Positions 11,501 through 24,300 of a DNA stretch of 64,000 nt are shown here, piece by piece. Source of the DNA: Chlorokybus atmophyticus (Eukaryota; Streptophyta; Chlorokybophyceae; Chlorokybales; Chlorokybaceae); NCBI GenBank assembly GCA_009103225.1, contig RHPI01002048.1:656073-720072 (forward strand), given 5' to 3'. Numbering within the stretch: the stretch's first letter is position 1; each line of letters opens with the position of its first letter. The notes below the pieces were generated by a model. It was not told the origin of the DNA, ran no database searches, and was given only the letters and a program-made list of their open reading frames with translations. Position numbers and translations under genes: made by a program.

Positions 11501-12282
11501 TCCACCCGCAAACGGACGGTCAAAATGAGCGAGCAAATCAAATACTGGAAGAGATGCTTCGCCACTATGTGGCTTCTAATCATGCTGATTGGGACAGGTA
11601 CTTGCCAATGGCAGAGTTCGCTGTGAACAACGCGTGGCAAGAAAGTGTAAAGGAAACCCCATTTTTCTTGAATTATGGGATTCGCCCGAACACACCAGCG
11701 TCATTGCGTGTACCTCGCAATGCCCTGACTGTACCAGCGGCAAAGGAATTTGCCACTAATATGCAAGAAAATTTGGCTCGAGCCAAGCTGTGTCTGTCAG
11801 AAGCACAGGACAGGCAAAAAGCTTATGCTGATACACATCGAAAAATGGCCACTTTCGATGTCGGCGATAAAGTTTTGCTGAATGCAAAAAACATAACCAT
11901 CAAAGGTACGGGTGCTCGCAAGTTGCTGCCCCGATGGTTAGGTCCTTTCTCTATCACTGATAGAGTTGGTACGCACGCTTATCGACTGCAATTGCCCCCA
12001 AGTGTGCGTATACACAACGTGTTTCATGTAAACTTGTTGAAACCTTACCGCTCAGACGGTAGAACACAGCCTCCACCACCGCCAGTTGAGGTGGACAGCG
12101 AGCTCGAATACGAGGTGGAAGCTATATTGCACCATAAGCTAAATGGTCGAGGACGCGCAACTCGCTATTTGGTGAAATGGAAAGGGTATGGCCCGGAACA
12201 TAACAGTTGGGAGCCCGACAGGCATCTTACGCACTGCCGCGAGTTGCTTCGAGCTTATTGGGATTCATGTCCTGTCCCATAA
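8551..12282 (+). CDS. pol: Pol polyprotein: protease, RT, RNase H, integrase, chromodomain
   Basis: About 1,240 residues in the same frame as gag, directly after its TAG. There is no ATG near the start, so expression by amber readthrough is likely. In order: aspartic protease (LIDTGANHNF, about residue 152); reverse transcriptase with palm motif YLDDIIVFS (about 490); RNase H (VISDASTIGCGAVLL, about 640); integrase with an H-H-C-C zinc finger (HSVHDPPYAGHLGKHK to CDVCQ, about 820-870) and catalytic core (SMDLITDLP, TDRDPRFVSKFW, HPQTDGQNERANQ); and a C-terminal chromodomain (YLVKWKGYGPEHNSWEP, about 1205-1225) that in this family directs integration to modified chromatin. About 130 residues before the protease match nothing I can name. 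Confidence 0.93.
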   Translation, partial: ELSVVGSLVEQNDFKNSVLLDKVSSLCDVSDVWTDMSTPPVLRNANGCVLINVPFSELVTAVKHLHELQLQHAVTACVVIPRYHGPWSRLLKGGEVIMQLSRKDTGASPLQVIFIKSATNHGTPTLATFDGHSVPLKWRFESQLMGTPCTALIDTGANHNFVEHAWVKRNNIPFTPVTSYVRAAGSTLNAMGEVKGRFVINGHITRPAFIVVDIGIPGVDVVLGEQWHTEAGLQLDSRANTCTLRKGKRRMTLTASVLARIPRDNVPLLSAMQLKRCMRKREEVYLLHLRQVETPAEQAISDPVVQSLTEQYADVFQDELPELPPDRNIHHTIPLEEGAKPPWRPIYRLSPLEHAEMEKQLKELLDKGLITKSISPFGAPILFVPKKNGKLRMCIDYRALNKVTVKNRYPLPRIDDLFDKLSGATVFSTLDLTSGYHQIKIHPSDIQKTAFRTPLGHFEYKVLPFGLTNAPATFQTAMNAVFADELYKFVLVYLDDIIVFSKTREDHHRHVELVLAKLREHKFYANLSKCNFAKDELPFLGHVIGKEGLKPDPQKVCAVKDWPPPKDVHQLRAFLGLANYFRKFMRAYSGMANPLTSLLRKDVKFVWTEAHEVAFTRIKDALTQAPVLAFPDHTKPFVVISDASTIGCGAVLLQDDRPCAYESRKFIPAERNYTTTEQELLGVVHALRTWRCYLEGVEFSVITDHNPLTFFHTQQNLSRRQARWNEFISRFTFTWQYRPGRTNVADPLSRSPALLALTRSRSTRNVQQPEDPFLKEVSTGYNSDDWFSSQTNLQQLTAVSNLWYKGEQLAIPNSGDLRKQCLHSVHDPPYAGHLGKHKTLKSAQQLYWWPSMSADVDQYVRTCDVCQRNKPLRQKQAGLLKPLAIPEQKWDSVSMDLITDLPETAAKYTAIVVFVDRLTKMVHFAPCCTTVSARDLAHLFVSTVFRVHGIPRELVTDRDPRFVSKFWREVCELLGVKQSISTAFHPQTDGQNERANQILEEMLRHYVASNHADWDRYLPMAEFAVNNAWQESVKETPFFLNYGIRPNTPASLRVPRNALTVPAAKEFATNMQENLARAKLCLSEAQDRQKAYADTHRKMATFDVGDKVLLNAKNITIKGTGARKLLPRWLGPFSITDRVGTHAYRLQLPPSVRIHNVFHVNLLKPYRSDGRTQPPPPPVEVDSELEYEVEAILHHKLNGRGRATRYLVKWKGYGPEHNSWEPDRHLTHCRELLRAYWDSCPVP

Positions 12283-12416
12283 ACTGTGGGCTTGGTTTTA
12301 TGACAGACTGGCAGTGCAGTTTCATTACCACCCTGTCATTTCCCGCTATCTCACTGGTTACAATTACTCAAAATCAAGCCTGATCAACTTGAGTTCAACG
12401 AGGACGTTGAAAACCT

Positions 12417-12429
12417 AAGTGGGGGGGAA
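12417..12429 (+). promoter_or_regulatory. Polypurine tract
   Basis: AAGTGGGGGGGAA lies immediately before the 3' LTR, the position and composition of a plus-strand primer tract. Confidence 0.8.
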
Positions 12430-12956
12430 TGTAACGGGAGCAATAATAATAGGGGTATTATTGCTACCTGAATAACACATTTTGTATGAATAAGTATTTA
12501 AATATGCTTATTTATACCTCTTTTCTACGGTTCCTCGCTTATTAAAGGCTATGATGCTTTATCATAGCTTAAATAAGTCCCAATGGGTGTAGAACCGCTT
12601 ATTCAAGCCTATTTAGTGTCACATTTGATATAATGTGATCACTATCTCGTTAGGTACCTTACGATAGGTATCTTTGGATAGGTACCTTATCGATAGGTAC
12701 CTTATTTGAGCTGTGATTGGCTCACGCTAGATTTCCTAACCTACCCTATCTGTAGGGTCGATGTCTAGTTGTGAGTTAATTATCGAGAGTTATATAGTTG
12801 ATATACTCTTGATATAAAAGGTCACATCAATCTGATGTGGGGACTTTCAGTTCTCTGCTCAGTGGCGGCCACGCCGTCGAAAGGCTTGTCATAGGCGGTG
12901 TGGGTGTTGGGGTAGAGGATTGAAGGGGCATCACCGGCGACGGTGGTGCTGTTACA
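12430..12956 (+). repeat. 3' LTR of the gypsy element
   Basis: Same ends as the 5' LTR (TGTAACGGG...GCTGTTACA). It carries an additional 15-bp CGATAGGTACCTTAT unit and about three substitutions relative to the 5' copy. Confidence 0.95.
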
Positions 12957-13559
12957 AGAAACCGTCAACGCAAGGTTCACAAATAACCGAGTGATGAATA
13001 ACATCGTCGCTGCTGAAGCTCGACATGCGCATCAACGACGTTAAGTTGATGGTAAGTAACGGCTTCCAACATGCAAGCTGTCAGTTGACGCTTATTTGTT
13101 CACTTGCATGTTGGAGGAGAGGTCGTTGCCCGCGTCCCCCCCCTCCCCCCCCNNNNNNNNNNNNNNNNNNNNNNNNNNNNNNNNNNNNNNNNNNNNNNNN
13201 NNNNNNNNNNNNNNNNNNNNNNNNNNNNNNNNNNNNNNNNCCCCCCCCCCCCCTTTTCTCATGGTAAGGCTTATGCATATGTCGATATTGTTAATAAAGG
13301 CTTTTTTGTAACCAGGTTACATTCACATATTACATACTGATACATAAAAATTTTATAATTATATTATATAGGCTAAGCGCTGACAGCTTTCTCTTTTTAC
13401 TTTATCGCACACATTTGATGCGCACGACGAGGCGTTTTTACGATATTCACAACAAAACGACAGCAACGGTGACACGTTGCTATTGCAATGTCAATTATAA
13501 GAAGGGTTTATCGTTTTTGTGACCGATACCAAGCACAAGTTGTGCCCGAATAGCGAGTT
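12957..13559. other. Gap region with poly-C flanks, no gene
   Basis: An 88-base run of N (13153-13240) is bounded by C runs on both sides (13145-13152 and 13241-13253). The frames that cross it are not real. A 12-bp inverted repeat CCAACATGCAAG/CTTGCATGTTGG lies around 13067-13115. The remainder is AT-rich. Confidence 0.7.
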
Positions 13560-14282
13560 TTATAATGACATGTTGCAGCATTTGTTGATTCCTCGCTGCT
13601 GCCTGTACAGTTCGTCGCTGCTTGTCCGGATGTACAAGTTCTGTAGCATGTATTGCAGCATGTCACTGAGCGACTGCGCTGTGAATGTGCGCCAGCTGCT
13701 GTCATCGTCTGTGCGGTAATGCGCGCTAGCAGTCCATTCATGTTTCACTGAACCATCCAATTGGACACTGAGGTGCAAGTGGGTTGCACGTCGCCGCTTC
13801 CACTGCATGTCAAACGTGGCATCCAGCAAACGCCTCATGCGGTGCAGCAAATCTTCGTGCTGTATCTGCGTGTACAGCGTAGTGAAGTCAAGAGTCTGGA
13901 GCTGAAGGTGCTGGCGCTTGTCTCTGGCTGTACGAGTGGTGTTGAATACCGATTGCAGGCTACCGAATGCCAGCTGGTCAGTGACAATCCAACTGTAATG
14001 CACATCGGGCAGACCGACTGTCTCCGCCCACAAGTCATGCCAGATGGGGACCATGCTCTGGTAAGCTCTTGTCAGCCATCGGCTGGCATCTGTCAAGGAG
14101 GTCTCTGAAGCTGCCGCTATGAAGCGGGGTTGTGGCGGGTCCTTGTGCAGTTTAAACAACATGTACAAATGTGGCAGCTTCAAGGTTTGCTGTGGCTTGG
14201 AGGTACGGAAATCATGGGTGCTGTTCCAGTCAGCGTGCTGCTCCAACTGTGTGTCTTGGGTGTTAAAGAACACCCAAGACAC
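13560..14282 (-). pseudogene. Penelope-like element reverse-transcriptase fragment A
   Basis: A 240-residue open frame with PLE-type RT blocks: LPHLYMLFKLHKDPPQPRF (fingers), FIAAASETSLTDASRW, TLDFTTLYTQIQHEDLL (palm motif with the first catalytic Asp) and ELYRQQRGI. The frame ends exactly where the conserved GIPMG block should continue, so the YxDD catalytic segment and the GIY-YIG endonuclease are missing. The 5' side ends in a hairpin formed by an inverted copy of the coding sequence (14245-14288). Chlamys-type Penelope elements of green algae are the closest comparison I know. Confidence 0.7.
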
Positions 14283-14288
14283 ACAGTT
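14245..14288. repeat. Perfect 20-bp inverted repeat, 4-nt spacer
   Basis: AACTGTGTGTCTTGGGTGTT, then AAAG, then its exact reverse complement. One arm is the coding sequence of the Penelope-like fragment, so the hairpin arose by inverted duplication at the edge of that fragment. Confidence 0.9.
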
Positions 14289-15143
14289 GATGAGCAGCTA
14301 GTATCCAACAGCAACAACAGCAGCAGCAGGCAACAGCAGCCGGCATAGCATAGCATATAATAACTTTGCCATACTTCTGATAATCAAGAGCAATACAGCA
14401 GACTACTGTCAATATTGACAGCAGCGTTCTGGCTTATCGCAACAAGGAAAACACTACCAGCGCACAAGCAGTTGCAACATGAAGTTACAACAGGCAGCGC
14501 GGAGGATGCAAGAAGTGAGGAGAAGTACAGGCGATGCGGGTTGGAGCCCTTTGCAGATGGGTGCGAGAGCCTCCAAGGCTGACATTGCCATGGCGGGTGC
14601 TTCGAGCAATAGGCGAGTGTACAAAAGATTATATGCTGGCTTGTGGATTTAGTGCCATGCACATGGCCAATAATCGGCGCGGTGTGAGCTGTGTGGTAGG
14701 CATGGTCGCTCAGTATGTAGCCTGACTTCTGCGTGCTGTGTTTCATGGTATATGTATAATACAGGAGTATCCCATCATGGCTGCCTAGGCTCGAGTACCT
14801 CACCTTCCTGTAAGAGATGTGCACTTCTGCCAAGCATGCGCAAATGGCAATGCACAAAACCGCATGAAGGCCTCTTCAATCGACGGCACCAAACATGATG
14901 GTGGCAACATACCGCATTTTGGAATCAACCTGCGTATCCCGCAACAATCAACCTGCATCTACCTGCCAAGGCAACCACAAGCACATGGCAGGCCATGCTA
15001 CATGATGCTACTGATATAAGTGCAGCATAATCAAGTGCTGCACTTGTTTCAGAGCTCTGACCTGCATGCATAACCCAAGCCACACTTCATGCAAGCAGAT
15101 TCTTAGCAGCGAGCAGTCTGACAGCGAATAACTGTTGCATAAT
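14289..15143. other. Spacer; one small plus-strand open frame
   Basis: Mostly 3' flank of the eL22 gene. On the plus strand, an ATG at 14479 opens a roughly 58-codon frame ending TAG near 14652, with Arg/Ala-rich residues (RRMQEVRRSTGDAGWSPLQM, then ASSNRRVYKRLYAGLW). It reads like protein, but there is no family match or supporting signal, so I do not call it a gene. Confidence 0.35.
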
Positions 15144-16472
<1,329 letters not shown>

Positions 16473-16514
16473 GGCGGACGTCCTCCTCCTCCGCCTCCGC
16501 CGCCGCCTGCTTTG

Positions 16515-16523
16515 AAACCCTAA
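16515..16523. promoter_or_regulatory. Telo-box AAACCCTAA upstream of eL22
   Basis: AAACCCTAA lies 43 bp from the eL22 start codon. In land plants this motif sits in the promoters of many ribosomal-protein and translation genes. Position and gene type fit that role; function here is inferred. Confidence 0.6.
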
Positions 16524-16699
16524 AGAGACCTTAGCCAGTACACCGCGCCAACAATTGTACCACCGAAGCGCCTGCGTGAAACGCCTGCTGCACGTCTCTG
16601 CCGCGGTATACAGTGCTACCATAACGTTCCTCCAACTTGACGGAGTCGGCCAAGCAGCGATGTACAGGAAGCTTCCCCCCGGTCAGAGTGAAGCTGACC

Positions 16700-16765
16700 T
16701 GGTCCGGCCTGGTCTGGTCTGGCCTGGTCCGGGGCAGTCTGGCCTACTCTGGCCTGGCTTGAGTG
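16700..16765. repeat. Short tandem TGGTCYGGCC repeats in divergent promoter
   Basis: About six imperfect copies of a roughly 10-bp unit (TGGTCCGGCC, TGGTCTGGCC, TGGCCTACTC and so on) lie between the eL22 gene and the small plus-strand gene. They may be regulatory or simple slippage. Confidence 0.6.
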
Positions 16766-16821
16766 CTGGGTTCTGTGCGCTGAGTTCAAGCGACTTCTTG
16801 GTAAGCTGGAAGGACTCAAGT

Positions 16822-17819
16822 ATGGCCTCGCGGCGGCGGCAGCTACAGGAAGAGCAAGGACGAGGGAGTGTTTCCTCTTCTGGCGGCGGCGTTTTAACTG
16901 AGAGGCAGCGAGTCATTGAGAGAATGATAGAGGAAGAAGTGGCCGCAGGGTTCAGCAGCAGCAATGGCAGGTCTCGGCCGAGGTGAGTGTCAGTATATCT
17001 GTGGAGCATTTGTCTTGCATGCGTCGCTGGTCAGATGGTAGTCATCGGCCATGAAGTGAAAGCAGATGTTGGTGCTAATCCTAAGTGTTAAAGCGCTTGC
17101 TTGTACCTGCCATGCTGAATCTGGACTGTAATCGCTTGCAATTGAAAGCTAACACTTGGATTGTGCGCGCCACGTGTAGCTCACCACGCTCACCGCGCTT
17201 AAGCATGCAGCGCAGCGCATCACCACAGAGGTGCACAGTTGCTCTGTTGCGAGTCAGTGACTGCTGCACGCACGCACGCGCACACGCACGCACTCACGCG
17301 CCCGCACGCAAGCTCTCACTCACGGGCACGGAACACACACGCACATGCACACCCAGACTTGAAGAGAGACACATCTGCGCTCATTCTCTTGCACACGCGT
17401 GCAAGCGCACCCACATGCACGTGCACTCAGGCATTCACACGTGCACACGCGCATAAGCTAAGTCGCTATCTGCTACACCCAGCAGGCCCGTGTCGTCCTT
17501 GGCTTCATCAACCGAGCTCTTCCAGCGCCGTCTCGGTCAGTCTCTTCGCGAGCGCAGGCGTGCAGAGATCGAGGCGGAGATGGAGGCCAGAGCGGAGGCC
17601 GAGCTCGCAGATGAAGAAGCCCTCAGGGCCAGCAACGGTGGAGTCGCCGTCAGCTTCTGCTCCGGTTCATTGTCGCGCGGGTCCACCCCACGCAGCCAGC
17701 TGTTACCGATGCGCAGCTCCGACAATTTGTCCACGCCTCGGTCGAGCATTGGCAGACTCGAACACGTGGACCTCGCGTCCTGCAGCCTCTGCGAGCCGGA
17801 TGACATAAACCATGGTTAG
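16822..17819 (+). CDS. Small coiled-coil protein, 2 exons, unknown function
   Basis: Exon 1 (16822-16982) and exon 2 (17486-17819) join across a GT-AG intron with the Arg codon split AG/G, giving 164 residues and TAG. A charged helical block (RQRVIERMIEEEVAAGF) is followed by a second one (LRERRRAEIEAEMEARAEAE), which predicts a coiled coil, then a Ser-rich tail with LSTPRSSIGRLEH. I do not recognise a family. The ATG follows a pyrimidine-poor leader and is the first in frame. The intron holds a long CA/CACG-rich tract (about 17270-17455). It is divergently arranged with eL22. Confidence 0.65.
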
Positions 17820-18388
17820 ATTCATGTACATGCATGGTATCATTGTTCCCTTTGACCCTTTCTGTTGCTGCATTGCCGCAGTGAGCTGACATGTGCCCGC
17901 AGGTGATGGCGAAGTATGTACACTAGTAACACTGCAGGAGCCGTACCGCTTGAGCAGGCACCATCGGCCGGTGTATCGTAGTTACGAGTACTACCGCTAC
18001 TATGGTGCGGAACAGCCAATATATTGCATACACTCATGTAGTTGCTGTACGATGAGCAATGGTGGGGTTGACTGACAGCAGGTTGTGTTGTTCACAGGTT
18101 TTGCTGGGCAGGGTGCGCGCACCAGCTGGGCGCACAATCCCTCCAAAGTACCTACCCTCCCTAGATACCTCACAAATACACATCAGAGAGCAATGCAGGC
18201 AGCTATTTACTAAAACACCAATCGTTTCTGTCTACAATCGCCTATTCACAAGCCAGTCAGCACAGTCACATAGAAAACACTGGGGGCAACAAGCACAACA
18301 TGACACTGCAGCAGATGAACAACAGCTACTGACACCACAGACAGTTGACACGCTGAGTCAAACAAGCTGCGTGTCCACACGCTCAACA
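17820..18388. other. Convergent spacer, no gene seen
   Basis: Between the TAG of the small coiled-coil gene and the TAG of the SPIKE1-like gene. It should hold both 3' UTRs. No recognisable domain or RNA. Confidence 0.5.
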
Positions 18389-21300
18389 CTATTGGCTCAA
18401 CAACAGAGGGGCTGCTTTGCTTGGAGTTGCCGAAACAGGTGGAAGGTAGTGACTCAGCTCCGCGGACAGCTCCTTCAAGCCTCGTATGAGCTCATAATGA
18501 AAGTCGTGGTTGGCTGCCGTGACCAACCGGCTGTGCAGTGTGATGCCCGCATCGCATGCGGCCAAAAAGTTGCGAAGTGCATCTCTCAGTTTTGTTGTCT
18601 TCTCCTCAGAATACTCTGTCTCCAGCTCTGGCGCCAAGAAGGTCTGGCAGATAGGAACAACGCCAGAGTTGACCTGCCATTCAGCAACAAGCAAATATCA
18701 GTCGAACATGCATGCAACACACATGTTAGCAGTATACAACAACGTGCGATTCTGACAACCATACAACACTATGAGCACCTGTGTGCGAACACTTCCTTGA
18801 AGTACCCTTTGCAGCGACACCAGGCTTTTCTGTGGCCTCTTGATTTCTAGCCAGATAGCCTGCGCTTGAGTGTTGACAATATCAGTGGCATTCTCGATGG
18901 GCGAGAACTCCTTCTCTTGTCTCTCCTTCACAAGCAAACGGCTCTTGAGTGTTGGGAAGGTGCCGTCTGTAGTCAGCACGGTCCTGCGCTTCCACTGGTC
19001 CTGCAGACCGCCGTGCACGTTGCCGCTGGGCGTGAAGGGCGTGTCATACGTAAAGCGAGACAGGCCAGTGTTCTGGTCCACAATCAAGTCGGTCACATTC
19101 ATGTCTTGAGGCAGCGGGTCCACAAAGGTGACCTGCAACACGGAACACCCTAAATCAAGCCACAATTTCGCAATCAAACCAGCAGTCTGACAGCGTCCAT
19201 TGCTACTTGCATGATTGCAGTCTGTGTAAGAAACAGTTTGTACCTGAATGTAGCCGACGCCAGGCAGCAGCTCTGTTGTGGACACGGTGTGAGAGTCTGT
19301 AATAATCTTCAAGAAGCCCTGCCCAAGCTTAACTCCATACAGCTTTTTCAAGCGCTCCACAAACTCTCCCAGCAGAACTGTTCTTGCTTCGCGATACACG
19401 AACTGTTTGAGATGTAGGCTGGGGCCAAACACTTCACCGTAGAAAGCTACTCGGTAGAAGTTTGCAGCCGGATGGAATGTCGCCAACTCGGTTTGCTGCT
19501 GCAGGGACTCGTACACTTTCTTGAGACCTGTACAATCAGCAACACTTCAACCCTGTTTTCTCTGTTGGTTTGTACTCTAATTACCAACAGCATGGAACAG
19601 CTTGTGTAAACACACCATCGTAGCACTCAATCAGGTGCTGGAAAGACCGGCGCTTTTTATAGACCGGTATCAGCATCTCGTACAGCTCAATGCAGGTCGC
19701 TTGCAGTTCTGCTTTGAGAAGCAGCGTGATTGCTGAGTGCAGCGAGTCCAAACCCGCCTCCAACGTTGCCAGTGAGGCTCCATACCTGAAGCAAGACAAC
19801 CCATCAATTCTTCAATACTATTGGAACAAGATTGCTGTGACTTGGTGATGCATGTTGTATAGCTTACCCAACACACTCGGGTGGCAACGTGCGCAGCCCA
19901 GGGCTGAGGGGTGGGCAGATCTTCTTCACAGCTTCCAAAGTATCCACCGGCCATGCCACTTCAGAGTCGCCCTGCTCCATCCACATTTGCGTGGCGACGA
20001 ATATGGCGACTGCGCACATGGCTGCTTCGGCCCAGCGCTGTTGATCTTGTTGCAGCTTACACAGCTTCTGCAGCCACAGGATGTGCAGATCGGGCACCTG
20101 CAACAATCAGGTAGAATCAGAACAATACAAAGTAATCAGTGCAACCTAAGCATAAGTGGTGTCCCATGATCCTGACCTGTACATAAGCGTCTGCCAGGCT
20201 GCAGTAGTGGTCTACAATTGCATGCTTGTCGATTGGCGTGCGAGTTGATGTGGCTGTTGGCAGGCTCAGAGCATCCCGGTCATGCTCCAACGTGCGGGCC
20301 TGGATGGTGCATAGCGAACCCACCATTGCTTCAACCTCCTCCCATCGCCGGTTGATGTCATCAATGGTTGAATAGCCTCTTCCTGCAAGCGCATGGCACA
20401 TGTATACGTAGCTGGTGGTTGTGAAATGCACAGCTCATGAAAGAAGAGCAACATTGTCCCTCAATAACTAGAAATGAATGTACCTGGCACAAGGTCTAAC
20501 GAGTCCCTCACATGGCCCTGTTTCAGGTCTTCCAGTGATGCGCGCAGCTGCTTGGCACAGTCTGCTTCTTGAGGGAACCCGTTGACCGCCTCGACCAGCC
20601 TCACATCACTCAAGACTTTGAAAAACGCCATGGTCAGAAGCATCCGCAACCGAAGCACGTTGCCAAACACCGCAAAGGAGTGCTGCGACACGCAACAATT
20701 GTTGTTGTTGGCTGATTCCTTGACAACAGCATGATGCACGCAACAGGAGCCAATGCATTTGCTGACATCAGATCAGTCAACAGGCAAAGTGTTGACAACC
20801 ACACCTTGAGAAGTTGCTGCACACCCGCAATGCCTGCACGGCGAAGCGGCTCTGTTGAACACGTGCACATGCGGAGCAAACTCACGCACGCCTCATATAT
20901 GAAGGTCTGGTCACGAGGGCGAGCGTACACATATCGCCGATGTGTGCACATGAAGATGTCCAGCACACGCAAGAACTCTGCCCACGCTGCAGCCGACTGC
21001 CTCTTGTTCATGAAATTCAACAGCAGAGAACACATGCAGTCCAGCCGGTTGTCTTTGGGGTCCAGATCCTCAGGCTCCTGATCTATCCTATCTGGCCCAT
21101 CTAAGTATGCGATGAAAGCATCCAGAACGGTAAGGCTGACCAAAGTGCTAAGGTTCGCTTCCCAAGTTTTCTGCAAACACAAGGCTCAGGTTGCAATACC
21201 ATTGACAAGCGACAAGCCTCCGCGTTGACATGCACATGTCAGCACTCACCAACTTGTGACGAAAGGCTGGGTCGTTCTTCAACGGCATAGCGGCTGCAGA

Positions 21301-24300
21301 AGGTTTGCGAGACCCGTTGGCTCGCAGCGCAATGAACTGCTCTCGCAGAGGTTGGTTTGACCGGGATGACAATGAGCCTTTCCCAGGGGAGTACATTCTC
21401 TCCAGGGTAGCCTGCACGTAACAGCGTGTGTTATTTGGTACAGTGTTAGAGAAGAGCAGCTCTTGAAGACTGTTCTTGATCGGAAACTACGCACTTTTGT
21501 GTCTTTGCTGTCGCTGGCCAATACAGTGTACAGAGGTGGTGCGAGGTTGCCGCCGGGCACCAGACTGGTCCTTGCTTCCAGCACGGCAGATGGAGAGGTG
21601 GCCGAGAAGTACTCAAAGTACTTAAAGCAAGCCTCCAGGATAGCAAAGAAAGCAGCGCGCCGTCCCGCGTCTTTGGCATAGCACTCAGCCAATGTGTCTG
21701 AGTTGGTGTGGCGCAGCACAAACAGCGCACAGATGAGAATCTCGCGCTTCTCTTGTGGAACCAACTTCTCAAACACATCCAAGTTGTCGGCCAACTGCAG
21801 TTACAGCAAAGAAGTTTAGAGGCACTTTACAAAAGTAGGCACAAATGCTGCAAGGAAGGGAGTTGACAACCGCAGCCGACCATTTCTAGCACAGGGAAGA
21901 ACATGGATGCCAATGAGGCCTTGTCTTCACTCCACTGGTAGCGCGCATCATATTCGCACTTTGTGACAGTCATTGCCAGTATGCGTGCAGCCTGTTATAG
22001 TCGGAGTAAGACCAAAGCACAAGGGAAACACACGCAAGACCAAAAAGCTAGCGGCTTGCATGCTTACCTTAGTGCGTATGCTGCGCTCGGGATGCCCCAG
22101 TGCGATGAAAACTTCCGTCACAAGTCTGTTGACAAGCAGGTTGCGGCGTCCTTCAATAGTGACGAAGGTGCTGAAGTTCTCCACGTCGCAGATGACACGC
22201 AGAAAAGCCAACTTCATGTCCTGTAGCACCGGGGTGCAACTACCCACGAGCTTGGCAAAGTACAGCTCTGTCTGCGAAAACCAGATGGTGACGACATGCC
22301 ATGACAATAATAACTACGCAGACAGCGACAATGGGTTGCTGTCAGCAACCAAAAGCTCACCAGACGCAAGCACTGTTCAGGTTGTATGAGAGCCAACAAG
22401 TCCGCGCAAAAGAATGCCAACGAGAGGTTGAGCTGCTTTGCAAAGACAAGGCCGGTGCTGCTTCTCTCTACTAGATCTGCCAACAGTGCTGAAAACAACC
22501 CTTGCAGGCTCCCAAAAACAGGCGCGCTCAGCAGCATCAGCGCAGCTCTGTCCTCATCTGCAGCCAAAAACGAGGGTCAACAGACACGTAGCAAGGCAAT
22601 GATGTACCTCAGGACTAGATTATCTAATCTAGATCAATAGACTGGTCCATGATGAATGCAGCCCACCTCGCTCACGGCGAGCTTGCAGCTCCAGTGCAAT
22701 TGATTTCGCTATCAGTTCAAGAAGCGCCCAACCAACAACCAAAGAGTCTTCGTACTCAACAGAGCCCTTGCTGCGTGTCTGTGACCACATTGAATGAGTC
22801 CATCCAGCGTGCCTGAGAAGTGCTTACACGCAACAAAGTCAGTGCAGGTTGCACCTTGTTTTGCGCTATGCCACACCAGATGTGGCACAGCGCAGGGTAT
22901 ACTGGAACCGTGTCCCATCGGTCTACGCTGCCATATACATAGTCAATGTACTGCACAAGGTAGCGACTCCGTTCCTCGCCGTCTACCACAGACTGCTGTA
23001 CTCGCTTGAATATGTTGATCACCGCACGGAATGCTGTGCCCTATAAAGGGTACAGGGTAAGATGCAAGACTTGCACAATAACCTGCAAATGCTCAGCCGT
23101 GACAGCAACTATGCTGTGGCTGCACAACCCAACTTGCCTGCAGTGCCCGAGATTCTGTTGTGGCCAGCACACCAAGCAGTATGTTGAGAGTTGGGTGCAA
23201 AAACTGCATCAGGGCTCTAGAGGAGCAGTTTGCCAACTGCTGCACCACCTGCTTGAGAAGTCAACAATGTGCGACCGCCAAAAACAGGACATACAACAAA
23301 TGAGAATGTTGACCAATTGCATCGTGACGACCAGTCTACATCAAGCTGGCTCACACCAAAGCATACCAGTTCAAAACCCGGTGCCTGGCTGAGGCCGCCA
23401 CGGATGTAGTCATCGTAAGCTTGCAAAAAAGCGCTGACATGCTCATCCATAGGGTTAATAGAGGAGCACAGTCGCATCCTCATGCGGAACAGCAGCTTCC
23501 TGTCATCAAGGTATGGCACATGCGCCTGCAACGTGACCATGTGAATACCTGAACACGCACGCATTTTTACAACAGCACAACTGTTTGATTGCCAGCTCAC
23601 CTTGACATTGTCCTCAAGATACTTGTACAATAACTCGCTCATGACTGGCAAGCTCAGATCTGCCGTTGACACCCTTTCCGGCGGGTACAGAGGGACCACA
23701 GCATATCCGAGTGGCTTCTGCTGTGCTGCCTGCTTAGATTTGGATGTAGGGGGCTCCACGTTCAAGAAAGTGAAAAGCAAATGGTGCTTTCTGCCGAGCA
23801 ACGGCGGCACTTGCATCTTGAACTCGTCGTGAAACAGTGAGATCTTTGATCGCCAGGATATGGTTGTGCCCGCAGAAGTCTGCATCTGACCCTGCGGCTC
23901 CTTTGGAAAAAATACCTGTGAATGAGAACACACATTAGTAAACATCAGACATGCTTGCGAGAATATTGCCAGCATGAGTGATGATTAACGGTTACTTACG
24001 GGAAGACCTGGTGCACTAAAGTTCAGGTCATCATCCTTGAGCTCTACTTTGATGTACACATTGCGCTGCTTGCGCGTGACAAACGATTGCGGGTATATAT
24101 ACAGCAGGTGAAAGAGGCGCATGTGCGGCTCGTTCTGGGAGAGCAGTCGAAAGTTGATCATGTACGGGACGGGCAGCTTTGTTATGGAAGTCCCTGCAGG
24201 GTCGGTGTGCCTGCTCTCAACAGATAGTACGGCACCAGAGCGACTTGGAACTACGGGGCTGGCGCCGACTTCCGACGATGATATTGTCTCCCCGCCAGCA

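Larger units (their letters stand above)
5976..12956 (+). mobile_element. Full-length Ty3/gypsy LTR retrotransposon (chromovirus type)
   Basis: A complete element with a 512-bp 5' LTR, a primer-binding-site-like sequence, a leader, gag, pol, a purine tract and a 527-bp 3' LTR. It is flanked by a 4-bp direct repeat, AGAA (5972-5975 and 12957-12960), fitting a target-site duplication. Pol has the order protease, reverse transcriptase, RNase H, integrase, chromodomain, which defines Ty3/gypsy chromoviruses. The LTRs differ at about three single bases plus one 15-bp indel, so the insertion is recent. Both ORFs are long and uninterrupted apart from the in-frame amber stop between them, so the copy could be active. 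Confidence 0.95.

Noticed and set aside
13025..13340. Open frames through the N gap
   Set aside because: They consist of Pro or Gly runs and unknown residues only.
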